DNA from: Xanthomonas vasicola
Lineage (GTDB): Bacteria > Pseudomonadota > Gammaproteobacteria > Xanthomonadales > Xanthomonadaceae
Assembly: GCF_000772705.2 (NCBI RefSeq)
Contig: NZ_JSBW02000055.1
Location: forward strand, 1 to 64,000
DNA length: 64,000 nt
Reading direction: 5' to 3'
The number at the start of each line of letters is the position of its first letter. The first letter of the stretch is position 1. Below the pieces are notes generated by a model. It searched no databases. It worked only from the letters and a program-made list of their open reading frames with translations, and had not been told where the DNA came from. Below are positions 1 through 8,428 of the stretch, in pieces. Both the position numbers and the translations under genes were made by a program.

Positions 1-430
1 TGTACGCATGGGCGAAAACTGCCAGAAACCAGGACGTAGCGTAACGAAAACTGGCAATTCCAGCACACCGATAACGCAGATGAAGCCTTGCAATGGATGT
101 GGTCTGGGGTTTTTCAGGGGCGACTATCTACATCCCGCTATGGGCTGTGCGTAAATAAATCGTTTGGATGCGAGCAGGCCCATAGCGTTCTGAGTGCGCT
201 GTCGCAGATCGCGGAATTGTCGATGCGCCGGGTCAATCATCCGCATGGGCGTGCGAGCTCACGTGAGGTGTGGCGCAGGTCTTGGTTAGGTGATTCCACC
301 GGCTCAACTTCGTGTGCGGCGCGGCCGGTTCGCAGTGCTTCGCTAAAGCGCGTATCTCGGCGCAAGAAAATGTGCCGCGCCCAACTGACGCAATCGCAGT
401 CCATCGAATCTTCCTTACGGAGGATTTCAG
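1..430. other. Left-edge region without a convincing gene; promoter region of hpa3
   Basis: No reading frame here resembles a known protein. The only clear element is the PIP box at 309-333, followed by the hpa3 ribosome binding site (GGAGGA at 419-424). Near the left edge the sequence GAAAACTG appears twice (14-21 and 46-53) in short repeats of no known role. Confidence 0.5.
309..333 (+). promoter_or_regulatory. PIP box (HrpX site) for hpa3-xopF1
   Basis: TTCGT (309-313), 15 bases, TTCGC (329-333) fits the consensus TTCGB-N15-TTCGB exactly. The expected -10 region has only a near match to YANNRT (CAAGAA at 363-368, 29 bases downstream, last base wrong). The hpa3 start codon is 97 bases downstream of the box, so HrpX control of hpa3 and xopF1 is likely. 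Confidence 0.85.
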
Positions 431-877
431 ATGACGCTGGAATCACAAAATCAGCATGCAGCGACTGCCGCGTTTTTTATTGGCCTGAGCGCATGTCTCG
501 GGTTACCTGGTGAGCTTGCGCAGCGGCTTGGTGAAGGCGAAACCATTCTGGGGCCTGCCGGCATGTTGTGCCGTGTCCACACGCACAGGCAGCAGGGCGA
601 GCTGATGGCGTTTCCCGAAGTCATTCTGCCGCTGGCAGCGTGTGAGCTCGGTGGCGACGAGGTGGTGACCCTGCTGGCGCTGCAGGAGCAGCTGCTGACC
701 GAGTATGGCTGGCGGCTGACGCTCTCGGACCTCGGTCTGCTGTGCGTTTGCCCGCTGTTGCTCGTGCACACGCCCGAAGATGTGGCTGCTGCACTGGAGC
801 GTGGCCAAGTGGTCGCACGCGTTGCGCTGGACGCGCTGGTGGCGCTGGTAGATACCACGGCCGGGGTGGCGTCATGA
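431..877 (+). CDS. hpa3: Hpa3-like type III secretion chaperone
   Basis: This 148-residue acidic, leucine-rich cytoplasmic protein lies directly upstream of xopF1, and its stop codon overlaps the xopF1 start as ATGA. Small acidic proteins encoded just before an effector are typically its secretion chaperone, and the Xanthomonas oryzae counterpart pair is hpa3-hpa4. Ribosome binding site GGAGGA (419-424) lies six bases before the ATG, and a perfect PIP box at 309-333 predicts HrpX-dependent expression. The name rests on position, size and composition; I see no diagnostic motif in the protein itself. The chaperone role towards XopF1 is inferred. Confidence 0.7.
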   Translation: MTLESQNQHAATAAFFIGLSACLGLPGELAQRLGEGETILGPAGMLCRVHTHRQQGELMAFPEVILPLAACELGGDEVVTLLALQEQLLTEYGWRLTLSDLGLLCVCPLLLVHTPEDVAAALERGQVVARVALDALVALVDTTAGVAS

Positions 878-2892
878 AACTCTCCGGCGAGATCGGGATG
901 GCTTCCACTAGCCGCGCAACGTCGCCTGCTCACGCACGACCCACCCAGTCCGAAGAGGTCGCTGCGCAACCAGAAGAACATGTACCCACCGGCCCTCTTG
1001 CTGGCTTGGGCTCAAGCGCGGGGTTGCGCGGCCGTCGCCCATCCTCGTCACGTCGCGCATCCTTGTCACGTCGCGCGGCGACCGATGCAGGTCAGGAAGG
1101 GAAGATACACGGTGGATCCCATCGGTCGGGGTTGTCGCAGTCGTCGGATGCAACGTCTCACACCGGACTGCAAGCGCCTCCTGCTGGGCTCAGCGACGCA
1201 TCGGAGACGCCTGCCGCCAAAGAGACCTACGCCCAGCGCAGCGCGTCAGCCGCTGCCGAAGTGAAAGCGGACCTGCGTGCCCGCCTGGAAGAACTGCCAT
1301 TTGCTGCGCCCTCGGAAGAGCAAAATGCACTGCAGGCCAGCTATCTGGAATGGGCAGACGCACGTGTGCAGGAACGCATCGCTGCGTTTGGGCCCGATGC
1401 CGGATACCAGGCCGTCGGTGATATGAAGACCGCTGGCACAAAAGCGGCGTGGCCGATCGCCTACGAGTGTCTCAGGGCTTTCATTACCAGCGCGATGCGC
1501 AGCCCGGTCGGTCTTGCCACAGGTGCAGCCTACGCTGGCTCGCGCCCGCCTGAAGCGGAGGGGCTGAGTACGGCGGTGCTTGCCGGTACGGCGGCGGCAA
1601 TGGCGTCCTATACCAGCGAGACATTGCTGATCCCGGCCATGGACCGACGCGCGCGCGTCGCCAACTTGCCACGATTTCAGGCGATAGACCTCAAGATTCT
1701 GTTGCCCGATCCACCGCCGGTCATTCTGGAAATAACCGCCGAAGGCAAGCGCTTCACGCGTCCGGGCGAGGGCAATGCGCCCACGCTCGAGGAACTCGAG
1801 GCGCAGGCCTACGACGGCCGGCAGGGGATCGCCCACCGACAAACGTTAATGGAAGACAAATCGATCGACACCTTGTTGCTCAAGCCGACCATCAATGCAG
1901 GCTTCAATGCCGCTCGGCGGGCCGGCAGTAACCCAGGTCTGCTGACGCCGGCTGGCCAACTGGGGTTGAGCGCGCTCGCCATTGGCGGAGCCGCGATCGT
2001 CCAAAAGGCGCTGCTTGAGACGAGCAAAGCGATGTCACTTACCGGTCAGATCAGCGTCCCGGATCTGCTCGGCGGACAGCAACGGTTGAATCTATTTTCG
2101 CTGGCCTTGCCTGACAAGACACGTCGCCCGGCGCAGTGGTCTGATGCCTTGCATTTCCCGCCCAGGTATCTCCTGGAGACAGGGAAAGAAGCCTTCGCAC
2201 TGGCAAAACAGGGCTTCAAAACCACCAGTGCGGTGACCACCACGGTGCGAGACCTGCTTGCCCGCCACGTGCTGAGCAATGTCATGGCCAGCTTCGGCTC
2301 GATCGGGGCCGGGCGCATCATCGTGGCACCGTTGCGTGGCGGCAGCCACATCCGTGTTGCCGGCGAAGCAGTCAATTCCACGCCCGTCGTCTTACAGCAG
2401 TTCGTGCAAACGGTCTTCAACGACGTGTTCTGGAATGCACTCAAGGCCAGGAACGGGGCCAACACCTCGCAGGCGACACGATTGGATAACGAGCGTGCCG
2501 CCATCGCAGCGGGCTATCGGCGAACCATTGCGCAGACGCTCGAGGCCTTGGTCAATCCCATCGACCAGGCGATCGCCGGGTTATCGGCAGCGGCGCCAGG
2601 TGAGGTGGCATGCGCCCTGGAGGACGGTATAAGCCCGGCGCCTGTTCCCGGTTCGCGTCGCGATAGCTTGCGTACAGCGTTGGAGACATTGCGCACCGAG
2701 ATCGGCACGCAGTCTGTCTCGATCGCAACCGTTGACGCCGTACGCACTGAGCTGCATGACGGTTGGAGGGAAGCGTTTAGCGGGTTGCCACGCAACAACG
2801 ACACCCTGGCACTGGATCGTCAGCTAGCAACACTCAAGCGTGCGTTGCGTGAGAGCGAGGAGCTTCGTCAATGGCAAAGCGGGCGACCATGA
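874..2892 (+). CDS. xopF1: XopF1 (Hpa4) type III secreted protein
   Basis: This 672-residue protein matches the size and position of XopF1/Hpa4 at the edge of Xanthomonas hrp clusters. The first 120 or so residues are rich in Ser, Arg, Gln and Ala with little predicted structure, as in secreted effectors. The rest is helical with Ala/Gly-rich amphipathic stretches. The ATG overlaps the stop of hpa3 (ATGA), so the two are translationally coupled and share the PIP promoter at 309-333. Homologues are secreted and translocated by the Hrp system; a biochemical activity is not established and none is visible in the sequence. The reading frame is intact. Confidence 0.85.
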   Translation: MKLSGEIGMASTSRATSPAHARPTQSEEVAAQPEEHVPTGPLAGLGSSAGLRGRRPSSSRRASLSRRAATDAGQEGKIHGGSHRSGLSQSSDATSHTGLQAPPAGLSDASETPAAKETYAQRSASAAAEVKADLRARLEELPFAAPSEEQNALQASYLEWADARVQERIAAFGPDAGYQAVGDMKTAGTKAAWPIAYECLRAFITSAMRSPVGLATGAAYAGSRPPEAEGLSTAVLAGTAAAMASYTSETLLIPAMDRRARVANLPRFQAIDLKILLPDPPPVILEITAEGKRFTRPGEGNAPTLEELEAQAYDGRQGIAHRQTLMEDKSIDTLLLKPTINAGFNAARRAGSNPGLLTPAGQLGLSALAIGGAAIVQKALLETSKAMSLTGQISVPDLLGGQQRLNLFSLALPDKTRRPAQWSDALHFPPRYLLETGKEAFALAKQGFKTTSAVTTTVRDLLARHVLSNVMASFGSIGAGRIIVAPLRGGSHIRVAGEAVNSTPVVLQQFVQTVFNDVFWNALKARNGANTSQATRLDNERAAIAAGYRRTIAQTLEALVNPIDQAIAGLSAAAPGEVACALEDGISPAPVPGSRRDSLRTALETLRTEIGTQSVSIATVDAVRTELHDGWREAFSGLPRNNDTLALDRQLATLKRALRESEELRQWQSGRP

Positions 2893-3600
2893 GCGCTCGG
2901 TCACTGCATTGATCCGCGTGCATATGACACGCCGTCGCCACAGACGCAGCCGCTGTTGTATCCGCGTCTGTGGCTTGCTGGCGGTGTGAGTGCTACGTGC
3001 TTGCGGATCTTCTTTGTACGCAGGTGCCTTGAGAGACGAAATGCATGGCATCGGTGATGTGGCTGGGCTGGCGACTGATAACGCAGACCATGGTTGGCTT
3101 CGCCTTCGCGCGGACTAGGTGTTTAGTCCCCCAGATGGCGTGCTGCGGCAATGGATCATCGAAGGGTGGGTGCTGGGCGCAGGACGTAGATGGTCGCAGG
3201 CATCCTGACTCGCAAGTACAAACCCTACGTATTTCCAGACATTGGTCAGGCTGGCCATGGAGTTTTTGTCGACGAATAGCGTGGCTAGCGAGTTGCTCTT
3301 GGTAATCGCTTGGATTGGTGCGGAGCATGCCCTTGCCGCAGTTCTGCTGGCATCCTTGAAGTTCTGGGGACGGCGTTGCCTTGCCTCGACGACGATACGC
3401 AGTCGGCCTAGCTCGCATGACGTGTACGGACTAGCCGTTTTAAACGAGCGGCCCCTGTATGGGCCAGTTACGCGGCCGCTTCGTCCCATAGCCATTTCAG
3501 TACCGAAACTAGAGCGGGTTACAGAGGCCGCTCGAGGGGCGAAAGTGCCCGTGCCACGACCATGGGTGGTGCATCGGCATGATGCGGATACAAGCCTGAA
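2893..3600. other. Intergenic region between convergent xopF1 and hpaB; no supported gene
   Basis: Several frames are open for 80 to 140 codons on both strands, but none has a good ribosome binding site, recognisable domain or consistent codon use. A hairpin at 2938-2973 probably terminates xopF1. The rest may be decayed mobile or effector DNA, which is common at this border of hrp islands, but I cannot identify a parent element. Confidence 0.45.
2938..2973 (+). terminator. Hairpin downstream of xopF1
   Basis: Perfect 10-bp inverted repeat: CCACAGACGC at 2938-2947 and GCGTCTGTGG at 2964-2973, with a 16-base loop, 45 bases after the xopF1 stop. There is no T-run after it, so it is a candidate terminator or mRNA-stabilising hairpin rather than a canonical intrinsic terminator. 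Confidence 0.5.
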
Positions 3601-4071
3601 TCACGCACGCAGCCATAGGTAATTGCCCGTGGCGATCCCCTCGAACATCTCGTCGTGCGCAACAAAAATATTATTGTTCCAGTAACGGCCATGCTCGGCG
3701 TAATGGGCGAGCAGATCACAGATCCACGCTCCGTCCACATCATCGTCCAGCGGCACTCGCACGATCAGGACAATCACGCCGGCATCATTCAAACCAAGCT
3801 GGGCCTGGTCCTGCGCATACACCGACAGATTCGCTTCCAGCAAAAGCCGGAAGACCGTCAATGTCCGCCCTGCAGGTGCCAACCCATATGAAATTCGCAG
3901 ATAAAGTGCTTCTTCCTGTACGTCGTCTTCGGGTTGGGGCTCCGGCATGTGGAGATAGACTTCGAACCCTTCTACCCAGAGCACACGGCGACTGAGCACA
4001 GACTGGACGTCCGGCAAGTCCAGTGCCTCGCACATTTCGTGAACGATTTTCTCGAATCGGATGCTGCTCAT
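3601..4071 (-). CDS. hpaB: HpaB, general type III secretion chaperone
   Basis: HpaB is the exit-control chaperone that binds many effectors and presents them to the ATPase HrcN, favouring effector over pilin or translocon export. The 156-residue acidic protein has the length and place of HpaB, last gene of the hrcQ-to-hpaB operon, directly after hrpE. Its sequence is CesT-like: helical N-terminus, then beta-rich segments with an acidic stretch (EPQPEDDVQEE). It lies 55 bases downstream of hrpE. Expression should follow the HrpX-dependent promoter of the operon. Confidence 0.9.
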   Translation of the reverse strand: MSSIRFEKIVHEMCEALDLPDVQSVLSRRVLWVEGFEVYLHMPEPQPEDDVQEEALYLRISYGLAPAGRTLTVFRLLLEANLSVYAQDQAQLGLNDAGVIVLIVRVPLDDDVDGAWICDLLAHYAEHGRYWNNNIFVAHDEMFEGIATGNYLWLRA

Positions 4072-4126
4072 CTTTGGTACGACATGCGCAGGGCCCTGTA
4101 CCGGCCCTGCGGCATGTCAGTGCCAA

Positions 4127-4408
4127 TTACTGGCCAACCAGTGACTTGGCGTTATCGCCGGCCTTACCGATGAATTTGTTAAGCGCCACATTAAAATCCA
4201 GATCATTCTTGAGCTGGGTGATCTTGTTGTTCATTCCTTTCTGTGCCTCGTCCGATGCACTAAGGTCGCCGAGAAGCGAACCGATCTGCCCATTCTGCGC
4301 AGCCAGACCACTGGCGCCGGAAATTCCGTTAGAAATGCCTCCAGTCAGGCCGTCCATGCCCTGCCCGAAGCGCGAGTTCAATGCACTTGCTTGTGGAAAA
4401 AGTTGCAT
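4127..4408 (-). CDS. hrpE: HrpE, Hrp pilus subunit
   Basis: HrpE is the pilin that polymerises into the extracellular Hrp pilus, the conduit for effectors through the plant cell wall. The 93-residue length is exactly that of Xanthomonas HrpE. The N-terminal half is rich in Gly, Ser, Asn and Gln, likely the surface-exposed secretion-signal part, and the C-terminal half (NNKITQLKNDLDFNVALNKF) is the conserved helix for polymerisation. A good ribosome binding site (GGGAG) lies about eight bases before the ATG, fitting strong expression of a pilin. No PIP box of its own was found in the preceding 300 bases. Confidence 0.93.
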   Translation of the reverse strand: MQLFPQASALNSRFGQGMDGLTGGISNGISGASGLAAQNGQIGSLLGDLSASDEAQKGMNNKITQLKNDLDFNVALNKFIGKAGDNAKSLVGQ

Positions 4409-4488
4409 ACCAAGACTCCCTAACAGTTGAGGTGTAATGGAGCGCCTGCCGGCGCGTTTTCCCTGGTCGAAGCGACCAAGAGACTGAT

Positions 4489-4731
4489 TTAGGGCATGCC
4501 GGCAATGTGCGCCACGATGTGGCGTGCGGCATTGAGGCCCTCGTATAAGGTGTTGAAGTCGTTACGTGCAGTCTGGTCACTTGCCGCAGACCAATGCACA
4601 CGAATCTGTTGCGCAGTGGCATCAAGCGCCGACTCAAGGTTGCGCAAGCGCTCGCCAGAGGTATCCACCGCTTTGGTTTGCAAGATCTTGCTCATATCTT
4701 GGGTAACCGTTTCAGTCATGGCATCGAACAT
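4489..4731 (-). CDS. hrpD6: HrpD6, small Hrp regulatory/secretion protein
   Basis: This 80-residue protein begins MFDAMTETVTQDMSKIL and is mostly amphipathic helix. It has the size and place of HrpD6, between hrcD and hrpE. In X. oryzae HrpD6 is needed for pathogenicity and affects hrp gene expression and secretion; its molecular activity is unknown. An in-frame extension upstream would run into hrcD, so I chose the ATG at 4731, which leaves 10 bases after the hrcD stop. Confidence 0.85.
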   Translation of the reverse strand: MFDAMTETVTQDMSKILQTKAVDTSGERLRNLESALDATAQQIRVHWSAASDQTARNDFNTLYEGLNAARHIVAHIAGMP

Positions 4732-4741
4732 GGTGCGATTC

Positions 4742-5680
4742 TCATTGCGCCGCTTGCTGCGGCAGGGAGGTGAGATGTTTTGTACCGTCCGGAGTCTCGA
4801 CGTAATGCAGCCCATCAGCGAGCAGAGCGGCATCGTAATTGGCGGGAGGCTTCAGGGCGGGGTCTTGCTGGGTGATCTCCACATGGAGCGCGCGAATTTC
4901 TGGCCCAAGATCGCTGCGCAGATCGGTAATGCGGCTACTTGCACGCTCGGCGTTATCACTACTGCCGGTGACGGAAAAAACGCCCTTTCCATCGTAGCGC
5001 ACGCTCAAGCTGGGATCGGCGAGAGTGTCGCGCAATGTTGCCAACACTTCGTCGACTACCACCACATTGACGCCGGCGGCCTGATGGTCGCGCTGCAGCT
5101 GCGTGCGCAGGCGTGCCGCATCTGCACTGCTGTTGACCAGGCCTTCGATCCGCACGTGCGTACCGACTTGCTCGACACGCGCTTCACCAAAGCCCAGCTG
5201 CTTCAATAACGCTCTGGCCTGATTGACCTGATTCCCTACACGCTGCGGTGTGGCGGCATCGGATCGAAACGCCGGTTGCAGTGAGGGGATCAATGCTGCT
5301 GCCGCCAGCGCTAGCACGGCGCCCACCACTGCGCGCACGGCTTTGCGCGTGGGCGTGCGTGTGGCCTGCGTCGCGGCTGGGGAGAGCAGCCGCTCCAGCA
5401 GCACCACATCATCTGGCCAATCGGCCGCAGCGTCGCCAACACACAGGACCAGGGGGCCAAAACGAACCGGTTGCAGTTCGACAAACGGTGTCGCCGGCAA
5501 CGTGTCACTGCGATAACGTATTTGACCATCATGATCTACCTCGATGATAAGTGAGGAACCAGGCCAGTCGTCGATCCGTATATCGGTATGGGGGTCGGTA
5601 CCCAGGGAATATGTTCCTGGCACCAAATCTAATCGTGCGCCAGCATGGGTTCCGATCAGTACGCGAAGCTGTATGGTCAT
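4742..5680 (-). CDS. hrcD: HrcD (HrpD5), SctD-family inner-membrane ring protein
   Basis: SctD proteins form the outer of the two inner-membrane rings of the injectisome basal body. The 312-residue protein has a cytoplasmic FHA-like N-terminal domain (residues 1-95), one transmembrane helix at about 116-133 (AVVGAVLALAAAALIPSL), and a periplasmic part with BON/ring-building repeats. The ATG overlaps the hpaA stop (ATGA at 5677-5680), so it is translationally coupled. Older literature calls it HrpD5. Confidence 0.9.
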   Translation of the reverse strand: MTIQLRVLIGTHAGARLDLVPGTYSLGTDPHTDIRIDDWPGSSLIIEVDHDGQIRYRSDTLPATPFVELQPVRFGPLVLCVGDAAADWPDDVVLLERLLSPAATQATRTPTRKAVRAVVGAVLALAAAALIPSLQPAFRSDAATPQRVGNQVNQARALLKQLGFGEARVEQVGTHVRIEGLVNSSADAARLRTQLQRDHQAAGVNVVVVDEVLATLRDTLADPSLSVRYDGKGVFSVTGSSDNAERASSRITDLRSDLGPEIRALHVEITQQDPALKPPANYDAALLADGLHYVETPDGTKHLTSLPQQAAQ

Positions 5681-6489
5681 GCGCGAACCTCTTGCGTTGC
5701 CCGCTCAGGGTGCTCAATCAGCAGTGTGTTCAAACGCGTGATGGCGGTTGCACGATCAACGCGTCGACGCGGCTTTTCTGCATTTAGCAATATCAGTGGG
5801 AGCAGTAGATGGAAGTTGCGCAGTGCTGGCGTCGGTTCCGGATCTGCCGTTACAAGCTCGATCAAGCGCTTGCGTAAAGCCTGTAGGTTCTCGGTAGAAG
5901 CGCTCGCGCCGCTGGAGTGCAGATGTGCGCGCATTAACTTCCAGACCATCGTCGTCAACGATGCGGTGGCAGGATGGGCAACGCTGATGGCGCGCAGTTC
6001 GACGAGCGCAGCGGCAAGCGCATGTCGCCGCACCGCTGGATCGGTAGAGCATGTTGTCGCGTAGCGATCGATCACGCCGTCGATGCGCGCACGTGCGCTG
6101 TCGTCCACTTCCACCGGGGACGCGCCTTGCCAGCGTCCCGCCTGCGGATCGTCGGCATGCGTGTTACCGCCGCCGCCGTGCTGATCACCCTGGTGTTGTT
6201 CCTTGCCCTCGGGTCGCGCAATAGCGACGCTCACCCGCCCGCGCAGCGCACACGCACGCGTCGCTTCGGCGTCTTCCTGCTCGGTGGCATCGAAGTCGTC
6301 CAGGGTGTCCAACGACCCCATGCTACGTCGCCGCCTGCGGGGCGGGGCCGGACGCAGCCGCGGGCCATGCGTTGCGGTGTCGGTAACCGGCGCCGCGTTG
6401 GCGGATGCCGCGTCGGCATGTTTGTGCGTTGTCCGATGCGTACTCGGAACCGACGGCGGCAAACTGCCTGGAAAAATTCGGCGGATCAT
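5677..6489 (-). CDS. hpaA: HpaA, type III secretion control protein and secreted substrate
   Basis: HpaA is a secreted substrate that binds HpaB and the ring component HrcV-side machinery, and frees HpaB for effector export. I start it at 6489 (MIRRIFPGSLPP), which overlaps the hrcS stop as ATGA and gives 270 residues, close to the known 275. The N-terminal 60 residues are Ser/Thr/Pro/His-rich and end in a strong basic cluster at about 44-56 (RLRPAPPRRRRRS) matching the nuclear localisation signal described for HpaA. The C-terminal half is helical and would carry the HpaB-binding region. Confidence 0.9.
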   Translation of the reverse strand: MIRRIFPGSLPPSVPSTHRTTHKHADAASANAAPVTDTATHGPRLRPAPPRRRRRSMGSLDTLDDFDATEQEDAEATRACALRGRVSVAIARPEGKEQHQGDQHGGGGNTHADDPQAGRWQGASPVEVDDSARARIDGVIDRYATTCSTDPAVRRHALAAALVELRAISVAHPATASLTTMVWKLMRAHLHSSGASASTENLQALRKRLIELVTADPEPTPALRNFHLLLPLILLNAEKPRRRVDRATAITRLNTLLIEHPERATQEVRA

Positions 6490-6746
6490 GGGAATGCCGC
6501 CTGCATCAGTGCCTGGCCGAATTGCATGATTGCCGAGGCGCCCCATGGCGCAGTGACTGCGATGGCAGCCACCACCACGACCAGCTTGAGCGCAAACGAA
6601 ATCGATGCATCCTGCAGTGACATGACCGCCTGGATGAAGGCGATCAGCAGCCCAGCCAACGCGGCCACAGCCACCACTGGCAAGGACACCTTGAGGCAGA
6701 GCAACAAGGCTTCGGAGGTGAATCGCACCAGATCGTCATGGTCCAT
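6486..6746 (-). CDS. hrcS: HrcS, SctS export apparatus membrane protein
   Basis: HrcS is a core inner-membrane component of the export gate (FliQ/SctS family). The 86-residue protein consists of two hydrophobic helices separated by a short polar turn, as in the family, and starts MDHDDLVRFTSEALLL. It lies four bases after hrcR and overlaps hpaA by four bases. Four to six copies per apparatus wrap around HrcR/HrcT in known systems. Confidence 0.95.
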   Translation of the reverse strand: MDHDDLVRFTSEALLLCLKVSLPVVAVAALAGLLIAFIQAVMSLQDASISFALKLVVVVAAIAVTAPWGASAIMQFGQALMQAAFP

Positions 6747-6750
6747 GGCG

Positions 6751-7395
6751 TCACCGATAGCTCAGAACCAGACCATGGATCAGCATAGACCAGCCGTCCA
6801 TTGCGACGAACAACAGCAGTTTGAAGGGGATCGCAACATTGGTGGGTGTCACCTGCGAAAGCCCCATGGCCATCAAGGCGTTGGCCACTACCAAATCGAT
6901 GACGATGAACACCAGGTACAGCAGGAAGCCGATGCGGAACGCTTCGGTCAATTCGCTGAGGGTGAATGCCGGTGCCAACACCAGCAAGTCATCTGACTTG
7001 AGTGCATCGGCTTTGTCCTTGGGCCAGATCTGCTGCGCAGAACGCATGAAAAACGCCTTTTCGCGTTCACGGGTGTGCTTGAGGAGGAACTGCCGAAATG
7101 GCTCGCGGCACGCATCGAGAAGGACAACAACCCGGTTGTTCTCCGAGCCAGCGCCGTAGTTCTGCGCAGCCTTGAACGCCTCCATGCCCACCGGCGCCAT
7201 CACAAAGCACGACACTAACAACGCAACGCCATTGAGCACCATGTTCGGCGGTACCTGCTGCACCCCAATGGCATTGCGCAGCAGGCCTAGCACGACCGCG
7301 ATCTTGGTATAAGAGGTGACCACCATCGCTGCGAAGGGCAGTAGCCCCAGCATCAAGACCACCAGCAGCAGGGAGCCAACATCAGGCATCTGCAT
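6751..7395 (-). CDS. hrcR: HrcR, SctR export apparatus membrane protein
   Basis: HrcR belongs to the FliP/SctR family; five copies form the export gate with HrcS and HrcT. I chose the ATG at 7395 (MQMPDVGSLLLV), giving 214 residues, the usual size. It overlaps the 3' end of hrcQ by 14 bases. The family signature region VTSYTKIAVVLGLLRNAIG follows the first hydrophobic segment, and the conserved PFKLLLFVAMDGWSML lies near the C-terminus. A longer frame upstream is only the hrcQ region read out of frame. Confidence 0.95.
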   Translation of the reverse strand: MQMPDVGSLLLVVLMLGLLPFAAMVVTSYTKIAVVLGLLRNAIGVQQVPPNMVLNGVALLVSCFVMAPVGMEAFKAAQNYGAGSENNRVVVLLDACREPFRQFLLKHTREREKAFFMRSAQQIWPKDKADALKSDDLLVLAPAFTLSELTEAFRIGFLLYLVFIVIDLVVANALMAMGLSQVTPTNVAIPFKLLLFVAMDGWSMLIHGLVLSYR

Positions 7396-8386
7396 GGGGG
7401 CTCTCCGACATGCTGAGGATCTGCACGCCAAGATGTTCGCCAACTGCCAATAATCTGCCGGTGCCGATGGTCTGGCCGTAAACAACCAGGCGGATGTCGG
7501 CTTGGTCGATCGGCACCGACAATTCCAGGATCTGACCGGGCTGCAAACCCGATAGCACCGAAAGGGGCAGCGCAAGCTGATCCACTTCCAGCTGCACCGG
7601 CAGTTCCAGCGCTGCCACATCGGTACTTGGCAGCAAGGCTTCGGGCTCGGTTATATCGTGCTGCATGGTGGGAATGTCCTCCAGAATCATCTGTTGCAGG
7701 TTCAGGCGCACCGGAGCGCGCAAGACCTCGCCTCCCGATAGGCCCCACAGCACTTCGCCGTTATGTATCGGAGCCGAGGTGATGCCGTGCAGCAAAACAT
7801 CGCCCGGCCGCAGCGATTGCAGTAGCGCTGCCGACGCGGTGCGCTTGCCGATACGCAGACGCGTAGTGACCCGCAGTGAGGCCAGCCAGGCTGGCAGCTG
7901 CACAGGCGTTGCCAGTCCTGCAATGGCTGCTTGTAGTGCGGCAAGCAGAGAAGGGCTTGCGGTCAGTGGAATTGCGTCGATATCGCCCAGCGTCATGCCG
8001 AAGCCGAGAGCATCGCCTGCCTCTGCATCCCGCTGGAAGGCGACGACTTCGGCAACGCCCATTCCGAGGGGAACAAATGCCCCAAGGAAATCGCTTAACA
8101 GTGTTCCGGCAATCGAAACGCGCAGAGTGTCGTCGTGCTCATTCAATAGCAGTGCCAAGCCGTCGCGCGCGGCAATACGCAGATGCATGTGGCCACTTTC
8201 GAACTGCAGCCGCAGGCACGCAGCATCAGCGGGCAGGATCTCGCGGCTGTGCGTAGAGAAGCCGCAGCGGCGTACGCCACGCAGATCGCCAAGCGATCTG
8301 CTCAGCTGCGCGCGCGCGGCGGGAACGTGCGTTAGTGCCTGAGAGAGCGCACGTGCCGGTGGAACTAGGCTTTGCTCGGCTTGCAA
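7382..8386 (-). CDS. hrcQ: HrcQ, SctQ cytoplasmic ring (C-ring) protein
   Basis: HrcQ forms the sorting platform below the basal body and docks the ATPase complex and substrates. The 334-residue protein carries two SPOA (FliN-like) regions in the C-terminal half, the last around LPVQLEVDQLALPLSVLSG. The chosen start is TTG at 8386: a strong ribosome binding site GGAGGG (8395-8400) lies eight bases before it and no in-frame ATG is near. A perfect PIP box inside the preceding gene hpaC (8546-8570) should drive this gene and those after it down to hpaB. Confidence 0.9.
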   Translation of the reverse strand: MQAEQSLVPPARALSQALTHVPAARAQLSRSLGDLRGVRRCGFSTHSREILPADAACLRLQFESGHMHLRIAARDGLALLLNEHDDTLRVSIAGTLLSDFLGAFVPLGMGVAEVVAFQRDAEAGDALGFGMTLGDIDAIPLTASPSLLAALQAAIAGLATPVQLPAWLASLRVTTRLRIGKRTASAALLQSLRPGDVLLHGITSAPIHNGEVLWGLSGGEVLRAPVRLNLQQMILEDIPTMQHDITEPEALLPSTDVAALELPVQLEVDQLALPLSVLSGLQPGQILELSVPIDQADIRLVVYGQTIGTGRLLAVGEHLGVQILSMSESPHADA

Positions 8387-8394
8387 GACAACGT

Positions 8395-8400
8395 CCCTCC
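8395..8400 (-). promoter_or_regulatory. Ribosome binding site fixing a TTG start for hrcQ
   Basis: GGAGGG on the minus strand ends eight bases before the TTG at 8386-8384. It supports TTG initiation for hrcQ, since the first in-frame ATG is far inside the conserved protein. Confidence 0.75.
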
Positions 8401-8428
8401 GTATGGCCGTTCTGCCGCGCGTGGTGCC

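Noticed and set aside
3045-3622. Overlapping short frames between xopF1 and hpaB as new hrp genes
   Set aside because: No ribosome binding sites, no recognisable motifs and no consistent codon use.
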